Of a DNA stretch of 44,971 nt, positions 1 to 7,462 are shown one piece after another. The DNA is from Blautia sp. GTDB taxonomy: Bacteria; Bacillota; Clostridia; Lachnospirales; Lachnospiraceae. Numbering within the stretch: position 1 is the stretch's first letter; every line of letters starts with the position of its first letter. The stretch lies in assembly GCA_017475035.1 (NCBI GenBank), contig JAFVGK010000195.1:1-44971 (forward strand), written 5' to 3'. A program made the position numbers and the translations under genes. Below the pieces are notes generated by a model. That model did not search any database. It was given only the letters and a program-made list of their open reading frames with translations, and had not been told where the DNA came from.

Positions 1-63
1 ACTCGGAATCCGCTCATTTTGCACAGAAAGATTTGCAAAGTTAAGTATAAATAGTGCAAAATG
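1..63 (+). repeat. Repeat B fragment and stem-loop
   Basis: ACTCGGAATCCGCTCATTTT (1-20) matches the fragments at 26812 and 15081 (opposite strand). CATTTTGCAC (15-24) pairs perfectly with GTGCAAAATG (54-63). Confidence 0.5.
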
Positions 64-82
64 GCTACTTCCTCGTGTCTGT

Positions 83-142
83 GGGCGACCCAATCTCATG
101 CAAAAATGAGCGAGCTCATTTTTGCATGACCTTTTGTCGCCC
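83..142. repeat. Two repeat B copies head-to-head, forming a long inverted repeat
   Basis: TCATGCAAAAATGAGC and its exact complement are separated by 2 bp (96-129); outer arms GGGCGAC and GTCGCCC (83 and 136) pair across 6-bp mismatched loops. Confidence 0.8.
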
Positions 143-218
143 GAATCATTAAAATACCATATACACGCTCCGGCAGTGTAACTCCCGGTTCACCTCCCGA
201 ACCTGAAGCCCTGATTTC

Positions 219-485
219 TCAAGGCTTTAAGACCGGGTCCGGTTTTTCGGCATCTGAAAAACGCTTTGCGATCGTCTCGGGTACCAGAGCAGACAGGACG
301 AGAATATTATCTGTCGTAACAATAACTGCTTTTGTCTTCCTTCCCTGTGTGGCATCCACCAGGGCGTTGGTACCTCGGACACTTTGCACCATCCGTTTAA
401 TCGGCGCGGCTTCCGGGCTCACAACCGCCACGATTTTATCGGAATTTACGACATTTCCAAAGCCTATATTGATCAATCTGGCCAT
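219..485 (-). CDS. remA: RemA/DUF370 family DNA-binding regulator
   Basis: An 88-residue protein beginning MARLINIGFGN, the signature start of the DUF370/RemA family; the following NxxVNSDKIVAVVSPEAAPIKR stretch is spread through the rest of the family fold. In Bacillus subtilis RemA is an oligomeric DNA-binding activator of biofilm matrix and osmoprotection operons. The start was chosen at 485 because it matches the family N-terminus and follows GGGGAGGAG; a longer upstream reading would translate a repeat. It lies downstream of yicC on the same strand, the conserved Firmicutes order yicC-remA-gmk. No gmk start is seen in the 218 bases that follow, so it is either beyond the window edge or displaced by the inverted repeat there. 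A copy of the conserved leader element sits immediately upstream. Confidence 0.93.
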   Translation of the reverse strand: MARLINIGFGNVVNSDKIVAVVSPEAAPIKRMVQSVRGTNALVDATQGRKTKAVIVTTDNILVLSALVPETIAKRFSDAEKPDPVLKP

Positions 486-497
486 GCGGCAAGTATC

Positions 498-555
498 TCC
501 TCCCCCCTGACATAGTTTTGTACATTGACTCAATGTCTTCGGATGACGATTTTGT
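498..555 (-). repeat. Leader element copy 1 (remA)
   Basis: Minus-strand core CAAAATCGTCATCCGAAGAC, ATTGAGTCAATGTACAAAAC, then GGGGGGAGGAG as ribosome binding site. The 5' half is missing and an unrelated repeat (582-663) takes its place. Confidence 0.85.
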
Positions 556-581
556 CTGATATTTTTATGGCAAATGAATAA

Positions 582-663
582 AATGCCTGCATTTGGATTC
601 GTTTACAGCGCCGGATTTACGCCGCTGCAAGCGGCATGATTTCACAGTAAATCCGTGCGCATA
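582..663 (+). repeat. Interspersed repeat D, copy 1
   Basis: AATGCCTGCATT, GGATTC, then CGGATTTAC-GCCGCT with AGCGGC and GTAAATCCG as inverted arms. The second copy at 10608-10687 is in the opposite orientation. Confidence 0.75.
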
Positions 664-672
664 CCATAAAAA

Positions 673-1551
673 CTATTCCAGATTCTGGATTTGTTCTCTG
701 ATTTTCTCAATTTCTGTTTTTAAATCGATGGCAAGTTCAGATACCTCCAGATCTGCAGACTTGGACAGGATCGTATTGGCTTCCCGATTCATTTCCTGCG
801 CCATAAAGTCCAGTTTCCGGCCGATCCCCTCTTTTTCCAGCAGCATTTTCCGCATACCTTCTATATGGGAAAGGAGGCGCACCGTCTCCTCGTCATTACA
901 GATTTTATCCGCAAACAAAACCACCTCTGCGGCAATCCTGGCATCCTCTATCGAGGTATCGGACAGCAGCTCCTTTACCTTCCCTTCGATCTTTTCCCGA
1001 TAAAGGTCAAGAACGATCGGCGACCTTTCCTGTACCTTTATAACCTTTTTCTTTAATCCGTCCAGTTTTTCCAGAAGATCACTGCAAAGATGGCCGCCCT
1101 CTCTTACCCTTGTTTCCACAAATTTATCACATGCAGAGCGCAGAACAGGCGCGATCTCTTCCCAAAGCTCCTCTTCATCCAGGGATTGCTCTTCCATGGA
1201 AAAAACTTCGGGAAGCCTGATTAAGGTTGAGGTCCGAATATCATCTGTCAGTCCGAACTCGCTGCTCATCTTGCGAAGGTAATGCAGATAAGAGGCAGCC
1301 AGCTTTTGATTACACTTTAACGCAGCGTCGCTGGCGGAATAATCCTCATAGATAATATAAACATCGATCTTTCCTCTCTCGGCATATTCCTTAATAAGGC
1401 TTCGAACCTGTCCTTCCAGAAAACCCAGTTTTCTTGGCATCTTAATCGACAGATCCAGATAACGGTGATTTACAGACTTCAGCTCCGCAGAAATCCTGTG
1501 ACTGCTCGTAACGGCTTCCGCCCTTCCAAATCCTGTCATACTTTTAACCAT
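673..1551 (-). CDS. yicC: YicC/YloC family endoribonuclease
   Basis: A 292-residue protein starting MVKSMTGFGRAE, the hallmark N-terminus of the YicC family, with the family C-terminus (DFMAQEMNREANTILSKS, then EIEKIREQIQNLE). Length is normal. Escherichia coli YicC is an RNA endonuclease; the cytoplasmic role here is inferred from the family. The start follows AGGGGGATG and lies about 90 nt downstream of a good sigma-A promoter (1648-1676). It is followed by remA on the same strand after about 190 nt that hold an interspersed repeat and a leader element, so the two genes may be separately controlled. Confidence 0.93.
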   Translation of the reverse strand: MVKSMTGFGRAEAVTSSHRISAELKSVNHRYLDLSIKMPRKLGFLEGQVRSLIKEYAERGKIDVYIIYEDYSASDAALKCNQKLAASYLHYLRKMSSEFGLTDDIRTSTLIRLPEVFSMEEQSLDEEELWEEIAPVLRSACDKFVETRVREGGHLCSDLLEKLDGLKKKVIKVQERSPIVLDLYREKIEGKVKELLSDTSIEDARIAAEVVLFADKICNDEETVRLLSHIEGMRKMLLEKEGIGRKLDFMAQEMNREANTILSKSADLEVSELAIDLKTEIEKIREQIQNLE

Positions 1552-1647
1552 GGTATATTCATCCCCCTGTTATACTCATGATCTCCATATCGTTCTTACA
1601 AACGTATCTGTTCAGTCAAGCTGATTCTTACAGATAAACTTCGTTTT

Positions 1648-1676
1648 ATCATACCATAGACCGGCCAAAGATTCAA
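1648..1676 (-). promoter_or_regulatory. Sigma-A promoter of yicC
   Basis: On the minus strand TTGAAT is separated by 17 bp from TATGAT. It is the only convincing promoter in the yicC upstream region. Confidence 0.6.
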
Positions 1677-1757
1677 ATTTCTTTTTCAGATTTTTCCCTG
1701 ATCACCAATCTCGTTGTTATCTACGAATCCGAAGTCTCTTTTTTGCCACTATATAGA

Positions 1758-1786
1758 TTGACAAAGAGGTTTTTGTTTCTTATATT
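1758..1786 (+). promoter_or_regulatory. Sigma-A promoter of the GH13 gene
   Basis: TTGACA, 17 bp, TATATT: a near-consensus promoter. Transcription would begin near 1793, which excludes the longer upstream reading of the GH13 protein and supports the start at 1836. Confidence 0.8.
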
Positions 1787-1835
1787 ATTAATGTTGGTTT
1801 TTTTATTGGCAGAACACATAGGAGGTTTTCCCTTT

Positions 1836-3743
1836 ATGATTTGTGTGGATTGGGAAGCCGAGTTTATCTCGCGCTTGGAGAAACACTATGATGAGTTAAA
1901 ATGGCTTTACTGTGAGCTTTATCATAACGACGAACAGGCTTTTGATTATTTCTGCACTGTCTTGCATCGTTATTATCAGGAAAGAAAACCTGTGCTGAAG
2001 AAACTGGATCGTTCCCGCAGTCAGGATCCCCACTGGTATAAGAAAAATGATATGCTGGGCATGCAGATGTATGTCAATGCATTCGCCCGGAATCTTGCGG
2101 GTGTACGTGACCATCTGGATTATATCAGGGACTGCGGTGTCAACTATATCCACCTGATGCCTTTGCTGGAATCTCCTGCGGGCAGAAGTGACGGAGGATA
2201 TGCGGTATCCGATTTCAACAAGGTTGAGCCGGAGCTTGGCACCATGCAGGATCTGGCTCACCTTGCCGATGACTGCCATGATCAGGGGATCTGCCTCTGC
2301 CTGGACTTCGTCATGAACCATACCAGTGAGGATCATGAGTGGGCAAAGCGCGCAAAAGCCGGTGAAAAAGAATATCAGGACCGTTATTTCTTTTTTGACA
2401 GCTGGGATATTCCCAATGAGTATGAAAAAACAGTTCCCCAGGTATTTCCGACTACCGCTCCGGGCAACTTTTCCTGGTGTGACTCTGTCGGAAAAGTCGT
2501 TATGACGACTTTTTACCCATATCAGTGGGATCTGAACTACGCGAACCCCATTGTTTTCAATGATATGACGGCAAACATGCTGCACCTGTACAATCAGGGA
2601 ATCGACATTATTCGTCTTGATGCCGTTCCTTATATCTGGAAAACCCTCGGTACAAACTGCCGGAACCTTCCCCAGGTGCATACCCTTGTACGGCTGATGC
2701 ACATGGCTGCGGATATCGTGTGTCCCGGCACTCTTCTCCTGGGAGAGGTCGTCATGGAGCCTTCCAAGGTTGTCCCATATTTCGGTACGATTGATAAACC
2801 CGAATGTCATATGCTCTACAACGTGACCACGATGGCAACAACATGGCACACGGTTGCCACCAGAGATGTCCGCCTGCTGAAGCATCAGCTTGGGGCTGTG
2901 TTCTCCTTACCCAGAGAGTATATCTTCCTGAACTATCTCCGCTGCCATGATGATATCGGCTGGGGACTTGATTATCCCTTCCTGTCACAATTCGGCGCTG
3001 ATGAAGTCGCCCACAAACGTTATCTGAACGATTACCTCACCGGCCGCTGGTTTGAGAGTGACATGCGCGGAGAGCTTTATAACGATGATCCCAGACTCGG
3101 AGACGCGCGGCTGTGCGGCACTACCGCTTCCCTTTGCGGAATTGAAGCTGCCGAATTTGAAGAAAATGCCTGGAAAGCAGAACGCGCGATCACGCTGGAT
3201 ATCATGCTCCATGCATTCTTATTCACACAGAGCGGCATCCCTGTTATTTACAGCGGTGATGAAATCGGCCAGCTGAATGATTACGGGTATCACGAGGATC
3301 CGTTAAAGTGGGATGACTCCCGCTATATTCATCGGGGCAATTTCCATTGGGACGAAGCGGAGCTGCGCCATGATCCATCTACGAGGCAGGGTAAGATATT
3401 TACGGCTTTGCGCAAGCTGGAAGAAATCCGCCGTGCCCATGAAGTTTTTGACAACAACGCTGATACATGGGTCGTGGAAACGTACAACAACTCGATATTA
3501 GGCATCGGCAGATATTATGCCGGCGAAAAGCTCATCGCATTGTTTAATTTCAGCGAAAGTCCACAGACCGCCTGGATCAACGACGAGCCGGATTGCCTGA
3601 ATCTCTGGAACGGGGAACATTGGGATGCCCACAATGTGGGACTTCCTGCCTACGGTTTTGTATGGCTCTACAAAAAATACCTTCAGGTTGACGAAGGAGC
3701 GGTTTCGAAACCGGCAGCAAAAAGGAAGAAAAAGACAGCTTAA
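1836..3743 (+). CDS. Amylosucrase-like GH13 glycoside hydrolase
   Basis: A 635-residue cytoplasmic alpha-amylase-superfamily enzyme. The order of motifs matches amylosucrase (GH13_4): an N-terminal helical region, DFVMNHTSEDHEWA, nucleophile Asp262 in IIRLDAVPYIW, acid/base Glu304 in LLLGEVV, and the CHDDIGW motif with transition-state Asp372. The following TNCRNLPQVH stretch also resembles amylosucrase. Expected chemistry is cleavage of sucrose, with glucosyl transfer to water, phosphate or a glucan; which acceptor is used cannot be read from sequence. The start at 1836 follows AGGAGG and agrees with the promoter at 1758; an upstream in-frame hydrophobic extension would begin at the promoter and is rejected. 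It is monocistronic, ending at a bidirectional terminator. Confidence 0.9.
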   Translation: MICVDWEAEFISRLEKHYDELKWLYCELYHNDEQAFDYFCTVLHRYYQERKPVLKKLDRSRSQDPHWYKKNDMLGMQMYVNAFARNLAGVRDHLDYIRDCGVNYIHLMPLLESPAGRSDGGYAVSDFNKVEPELGTMQDLAHLADDCHDQGICLCLDFVMNHTSEDHEWAKRAKAGEKEYQDRYFFFDSWDIPNEYEKTVPQVFPTTAPGNFSWCDSVGKVVMTTFYPYQWDLNYANPIVFNDMTANMLHLYNQGIDIIRLDAVPYIWKTLGTNCRNLPQVHTLVRLMHMAADIVCPGTLLLGEVVMEPSKVVPYFGTIDKPECHMLYNVTTMATTWHTVATRDVRLLKHQLGAVFSLPREYIFLNYLRCHDDIGWGLDYPFLSQFGADEVAHKRYLNDYLTGRWFESDMRGELYNDDPRLGDARLCGTTASLCGIEAAEFEENAWKAERAITLDIMLHAFLFTQSGIPVIYSGDEIGQLNDYGYHEDPLKWDDSRYIHRGNFHWDEAELRHDPSTRQGKIFTALRKLEEIRRAHEVFDNNADTWVVETYNNSILGIGRYYAGEKLIALFNFSESPQTAWINDEPDCLNLWNGEHWDAHNVGLPAYGFVWLYKKYLQVDEGAVSKPAAKRKKKTA

Positions 3744-3758
3744 TTTCAGACTGGACAG

Positions 3759-3794
3759 AAAAAAAACGGGGCATCTCTCAGCCCCGTTTTTTTT
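3759..3794. terminator. Bidirectional terminator
   Basis: An A-run, the stem ACGGGGC with an 8-nt loop and GCCCCGT, then a T-run. It lies between two convergent genes and can serve both strands. Confidence 0.85.
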
Positions 3795-4080
3795 CTTCTT
3801 TTATCCGTTCCATAAGGACGGCTATTTCAGGATACTTTCCTATGATATAGTCATACCCCTCTTTGCGATGAGGCAGAAGGCAATTCGTACAATCCTTATA
3901 TCCCTTCGCGTTATAGCGGAAATTTCCTCCGCACTCATCCCCTAAAATATAGAGCGGGCAATAGCAAAACAGACAGTTAAAATTTTCCCGGTCCGCATTC
4001 TCATGACAGGGAAAATACTCACAGTCCTTATGACTGAAGTACGAGTAATTCCCTCTCCGTTTATCTTTCTCAGGATGCAT
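3778..4080 (-). CDS. Cysteine-rich small-domain protein
   Basis: A 100-residue protein with about eight cysteines in the pattern YFSHKDCEYFPCH, NCLFCYCPLY, GDECGG and KDCTNCLLPH. This matches the cysteine-rich small domain family (PF04071-like), likely a zinc-binding fold of unknown role often found near cobalamin or metal genes. The start at 4080 lies 4 nt after the stop of the upstream wall-hydrolase gene and has only GAGG touching it, so translational coupling is likely. A longer reading would overlap that hydrolase gene. The C-terminus reads into the shared terminator. Confidence 0.75.
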   Translation of the reverse strand: MHPEKDKRRGNYSYFSHKDCEYFPCHENADRENFNCLFCYCPLYILGDECGGNFRYNAKGYKDCTNCLLPHRKEGYDYIIGKYPEIAVLMERIKEEKKRG

Positions 4081-4084
4081 CCTC

Positions 4085-5401
4085 TTACACCAGTCTGCGG
4101 ACTGAGGTAATCGTCCGATAGGCTGCATTGTCGCTGATGATAATACCGTCTGTCGAATTAGACGCGTGAACGATCCTTCCGTTCCCCATGTAAATCGCAA
4201 CGTGACCACCGTAGCAGATCAGGTCTCCCGGCTGCGCATCCGCGTAAGATACTTCCGTGCCGGCATTCTGCTGTTCATAAGAGGTCCTGGGCAGATTCAC
4301 GCCAAAGTTCGCATAGACACTCTGAACAAAACCGGAGCAATCCGCGCCGTTTGTCAGGCTTGTGCCGCCCCATACATACGGATTGCCGACAAACTGGGTT
4401 GCAAAATCAACAACGGAGCTTCCCGATGAAGAAGAAACGGCAGCGACAACAGAGGAAGCATCGACCTCATCTCCATCAGAATCGTAAACCTTCGTTCCTG
4501 AGTTCGCCGCATCTACAGCGCTCATTTCATTTCCGTCTTCATCATATACCGTCAGATCCCGTGCCGCCTGCTGAACTGAGTCTGCGTCCAGACCTGCCGC
4601 CTCCGCTGCTGCCGCTGCTTCCGCTTCCTGTCTGGCAATCTCAGCCTGCTCGGCCATGTACATTTCCCACTCGATTCTCTCCTGCTCTAACCTGGCTATT
4701 TCCGCCTGCTGCTCTTCGAGAAGATTTGCATACTCCGTTGCCTGATACTCAGCCCATGCAATCTCGTCTTCGCAGTCTGCTGAATTCTCTCTCATGACGG
4801 CAAGCTGCCATTCCAGTTCTTCGGAAAGCTGCTGGCATTCTTCCTGCATTACCTGAAGATCTGCTTTCTCCTGGACATAACGGGTCTCCAGATTCTCTAC
4901 CTCTTTGATGGTATTGTCATAATTCTGCAGGCTCTTTCTGTCCTGCTCATAAATCTCCTGAGTATACTCCGCGCGGGTAAGAAGCTCGCCGATATTTTCC
5001 GCATTCATGATCATCTGGAACCAGGCGTCGTCTCCGCCCTTTTCGTATATGTACTGAATACGCTGCTTCATGGCTGAATACTGCTTATCCCTGGCTTTTT
5101 TTGCTTTACCCAGGTCTTTCTCTGTCTTTGTGATATCCGCCTCTTTTGCTTCAATATCGCTTTGGATTACCTGAAGGTTAACCATGACGTTAAACAGGCT
5201 GTCATCCAGAATAGCGGCCTGATAGTCAAACTCCTGCTTTTGGGCATACAATTCATCAATACGGGCGTAGGTCTCTCCCAGCATATACTCCGTCCAGGCA
5301 GCCTCCTCACGAAGCTCAGACTCTTCATCCGCCAAAGCGCAGCAGGACTGTCCCAACACCATAACAGAAGCAAGTACAAGGCTCAATATCTTTTTTTTCA
5401 T
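4085..5401 (-). CDS. Secreted NlpC/P60 peptidoglycan hydrolase with coiled coil
   Basis: A 438-residue exported protein. Residues 1-24 form a signal peptide ending in CALA before DEESEL. Residues about 25-265 are a long charged coiled coil rich in Glu/Gln/Lys, as in PcsB, SagA and CwlO. A linker precedes a C-terminal NlpC/P60 domain with Cys355 (ADCSGFV), His400 (GGHVAIY) and His412 (RIVHAS), the expected triad. It should cleave D-Glu-mDAP type stem-peptide bonds during wall growth or division, probably under control of a membrane partner through the coiled coil. It has its own promoter about 180 nt upstream and is followed closely by the Cys-rich small protein. Confidence 0.9.
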   Translation of the reverse strand: MKKKILSLVLASVMVLGQSCCALADEESELREEAAWTEYMLGETYARIDELYAQKQEFDYQAAILDDSLFNVMVNLQVIQSDIEAKEADITKTEKDLGKAKKARDKQYSAMKQRIQYIYEKGGDDAWFQMIMNAENIGELLTRAEYTQEIYEQDRKSLQNYDNTIKEVENLETRYVQEKADLQVMQEECQQLSEELEWQLAVMRENSADCEDEIAWAEYQATEYANLLEEQQAEIARLEQERIEWEMYMAEQAEIARQEAEAAAAAEAAGLDADSVQQAARDLTVYDEDGNEMSAVDAANSGTKVYDSDGDEVDASSVVAAVSSSSGSSVVDFATQFVGNPYVWGGTSLTNGADCSGFVQSVYANFGVNLPRTSYEQQNAGTEVSYADAQPGDLICYGGHVAIYMGNGRIVHASNSTDGIIISDNAAYRTITSVRRLV

Positions 5402-5581
5402 TGTAAATCACCCTCTGAAATCTTTTTCAAATCTTCTTTAACATATCCGTGAACGATAAAACTCCCCGTAACCATAAAATCCGGTGAAATGAAGAATTAT
5501 GCCACAGCCTATGCGGTCAGGCTAAACCATTTCCTCAGCTTTAACCGACATTTTTTCAATCCTGTTTCACTCACGGGAATA

Positions 5582-5610
5582 ATATTAACACATCATTTCA
5601 AAGATTGCAA
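5582..5610 (-). promoter_or_regulatory. Sigma-A promoter of the coiled-coil NlpC/P60 gene
   Basis: On the minus strand TTGCAA, 17 bp, TAATAT. It leaves an untranslated leader of about 170 nt (5402-5575) in which I see no recognisable riboswitch. Confidence 0.55.
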
Positions 5611-5690
5611 GAGGATTTTACATTTAATTAATAAATTCGTAATATTTTAGCTGGTATGCTATCTTCTTTTGGGCGGCTCCGGAATAAAAC

Positions 5691-5729
5691 ACAGGCAGGA
5701 GTTGAGGAAAAGACCTCGCCTCCTGCCTG
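5691..5729 (-). terminator. Terminator after the first wall-binding hydrolase gene
   Basis: Stem CAGGCAGGAG pairing with CTCCTGCCTG, with an inner GAGG/CCTC stem. On the minus strand it is followed by TGTGTTTTATT. It lies 63 nt past the stop at 5792. Confidence 0.7.
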
Positions 5730-5791
5730 ATTCATTCACTTCTTCATCCTGACCCCGCACACAGGTGCGGCGGCCGTAAAGGTTCAGAAAA

Positions 5792-7327
5792 TTAGCCTCT
5801 GAAAAGATCTGCCAGGATCTGATCCGCAGTCTTATTCATATATCCCTCCGGATCCGCTAAAGTAGAACGATTCCAGCGGATAAAATTATACTGTCGAATA
5901 TAATTTCCCACGGACGGATAGTAAGTGAACTTCTTTGTCCCGGAATACCTGGACATATACTTCTTTGCCAGCTCTGCAGCCTGGCTGTTCGTGTTGCCGG
6001 TCGTCGGAACGGCGGTTCCCGCGATCTGCACGCCTGCATTCGTTGTAGAATGTACGATCACCACACTCTTGTCCCTGCACTGTCCAAGCACGATCCACGT
6101 ATGACCGCTGTTATACCCTATATCACCGGGTTTCAGAACCCAGTCATGGGCAGAAAGATAATTCTGATTGATGATGGTACCCCAACCCAGTCTATTCTGG
6201 TACTGATTGCCTATATCTCCTGATACAACGGTATAACCACCGCCAACCCCGGATCTGGTCTGCATGACCTGATAAGCCGCCCATCCTACAAACCCGGAAC
6301 AATCAAGACCCTTCGCGCGATTCGTTGTAGAAAGGTCAGAATAATTCAGGTAATTATAGCTGCTGGGCTGACTCTTATACCACTTCGTCCAGGTTTCGCT
6401 CAACCCTTTTCTGGTCTGATCGCTGTAATTGTACCCGCCTCCCCAGATGTAAAGCACCTTGCCAACCGGCAGCAATGCCCCCAGGAGATAATTCTTGATC
6501 GTCTTCTTACCGTTCGTAGTCGTGCTCGGCATACTGGAATACTCACCGATCAGGATGCCGTCATCCGCAAACTCGTATTTCACTCCGTTAATGGAAACAA
6601 TGCCGGTAGCCATCACGCCTGTATTCGGGTCAAAGTAGTATTTATACCCTTTCTTCGTGTTGGTGACCCAGCCCGTCGCCATCTTTCCGCTGTTGGAATA
6701 AAAATAATAAGTCTTCCTGTCGATCGTGGAAAACTTCGTTGCCATGACTCCGTCATTTACCAGCTTTTTGGCTGAGGCGAAATAACGTTTTTCATTTTTG
6801 CTGTTTGTCAGCCAGCCTCTTGCCATTGCGCAGGACTTTGAATAAAAATACCGTACTTTTCCGGCACTGTCTTTAAAAAAGCCTGCCTTCGCAAATCCGG
6901 TATTCGTATCCAGATAATACCTGTTCGAGCCAATCAGAATCCAGCCTGTCTTCATAATGCCGGACTTCTCATTAAAGTATCGCTTTCCGCCGGAGTACTG
7001 TACCCAGCCGGTATACATGACTCCGGTTTCTTTATGAAAGAACCGTCTGTTCCCTCTGGAATCCTTCACCCAGCCTGTAAGCATCACGCCTTGTCCGGAG
7101 GTAAAATAATACTTCTTGCCGTCCAGCTCAAGCCAGCCTTTATGCTTAACCCCGTTGATATAATAGTATGTCTTGCCGCCTTCGGTAACAAAACCGTTCT
7201 TCTTAGCCGCCTGAACCGCCGCAGCTCCGAAAACAAGCTGCAGCGTCAAAAAGAGCATGCCTAAAACCAATCCTGCAAAGAAACGGCGACCGCCGGACTG
7301 CTGTTTCAACTTGTACATCATAACCAC
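5792..7327 (-). CDS. Secreted wall-binding repeat protein with NlpC/P60-like domain (paralogue 1)
   Basis: A 511-residue exported protein. Residues 1-41 are a signal peptide (hydrophobic core, VQAA). Residues about 42-270 hold roughly ten short aromatic repeats of the choline/glucan-binding type (GWLELDGKKYYF, TGWVKDSRGNRRFF, MATGWVTN), which anchor proteins to wall polymers. The C-terminal third has an NlpC/P60-like triad: Cys343 (LDCSGFV), His409 (SGHTWIV), His426 (VIVHST). It is probably a surface peptidoglycan amidase or peptidase. It lies directly downstream of a close paralogue and has its own strong promoter overlapping a WalR-like box. Three Met codons lie at the start; the first is given. 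Confidence 0.87.
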   Translation of the reverse strand: MVMMYKLKQQSGGRRFFAGLVLGMLFLTLQLVFGAAAVQAAKKNGFVTEGGKTYYYINGVKHKGWLELDGKKYYFTSGQGVMLTGWVKDSRGNRRFFHKETGVMYTGWVQYSGGKRYFNEKSGIMKTGWILIGSNRYYLDTNTGFAKAGFFKDSAGKVRYFYSKSCAMARGWLTNSKNEKRYFASAKKLVNDGVMATKFSTIDRKTYYFYSNSGKMATGWVTNTKKGYKYYFDPNTGVMATGIVSINGVKYEFADDGILIGEYSSMPSTTTNGKKTIKNYLLGALLPVGKVLYIWGGGYNYSDQTRKGLSETWTKWYKSQPSSYNYLNYSDLSTTNRAKGLDCSGFVGWAAYQVMQTRSGVGGGYTVVSGDIGNQYQNRLGWGTIINQNYLSAHDWVLKPGDIGYNSGHTWIVLGQCRDKSVVIVHSTTNAGVQIAGTAVPTTGNTNSQAAELAKKYMSRYSGTKKFTYYPSVGNYIRQYNFIRWNRSTLADPEGYMNKTADQILADLFRG

Positions 7328-7402
7328 ACCCTTTTGAAATAATCCCCAAGATCAATGATCGTCAAAGCAAAAAGCACAACAGTACCTTTTTTGCTGGTCT
7401 TC

Positions 7403-7431
7403 ATTATACCTTAACTTTTTTGTAACGTCAA
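7403..7431 (-). promoter_or_regulatory. Consensus sigma-A promoter of paralogue 1
   Basis: On the minus strand TTGACG, 17 bp, TATAAT. The leader of about 65 nt contains a small AGCAAAAA/TTTTTGCT hairpin. Confidence 0.8.
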
Positions 7432-7437
7432 TGTAAA
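7421..7437 (+). promoter_or_regulatory. Possible WalR (YycF) binding box
   Basis: TGTAAC, five bases (GTCAA), TGTAAA matches the WalR consensus of two TGTWAH hexamers spaced by 5 bp. It overlaps the -35 hexamer of the promoter of a cell-wall hydrolase gene, which is the kind of gene WalR controls. No walRK genes are in this window, so this is a motif match only. Confidence 0.45.
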
Positions 7438-7462
7438 ATCTCGGAAATCTTTTGTCGGATTT

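Noticed and set aside
498-555. Reading the leader-element core as a promoter (TTGAGT, 17 bp, TTATGG)
   Set aside because: The -10 position is not conserved between copies and coincides with the ribosome binding site, leaving no room for a leader; covarying pairings fit RNA better.
1743-1835. N-terminal hydrophobic extension of the GH13 protein that looks like a signal peptide
   Set aside because: It would be translated from inside the -35/-10 promoter. The ATG at 1836 has an AGGAGG site and gives the normal family N-terminus.
1896-2885. A 329-codon open frame antisense to the GH13 gene
   Set aside because: No start signal or domain; the plus-strand frame carries all catalytic motifs of the family.
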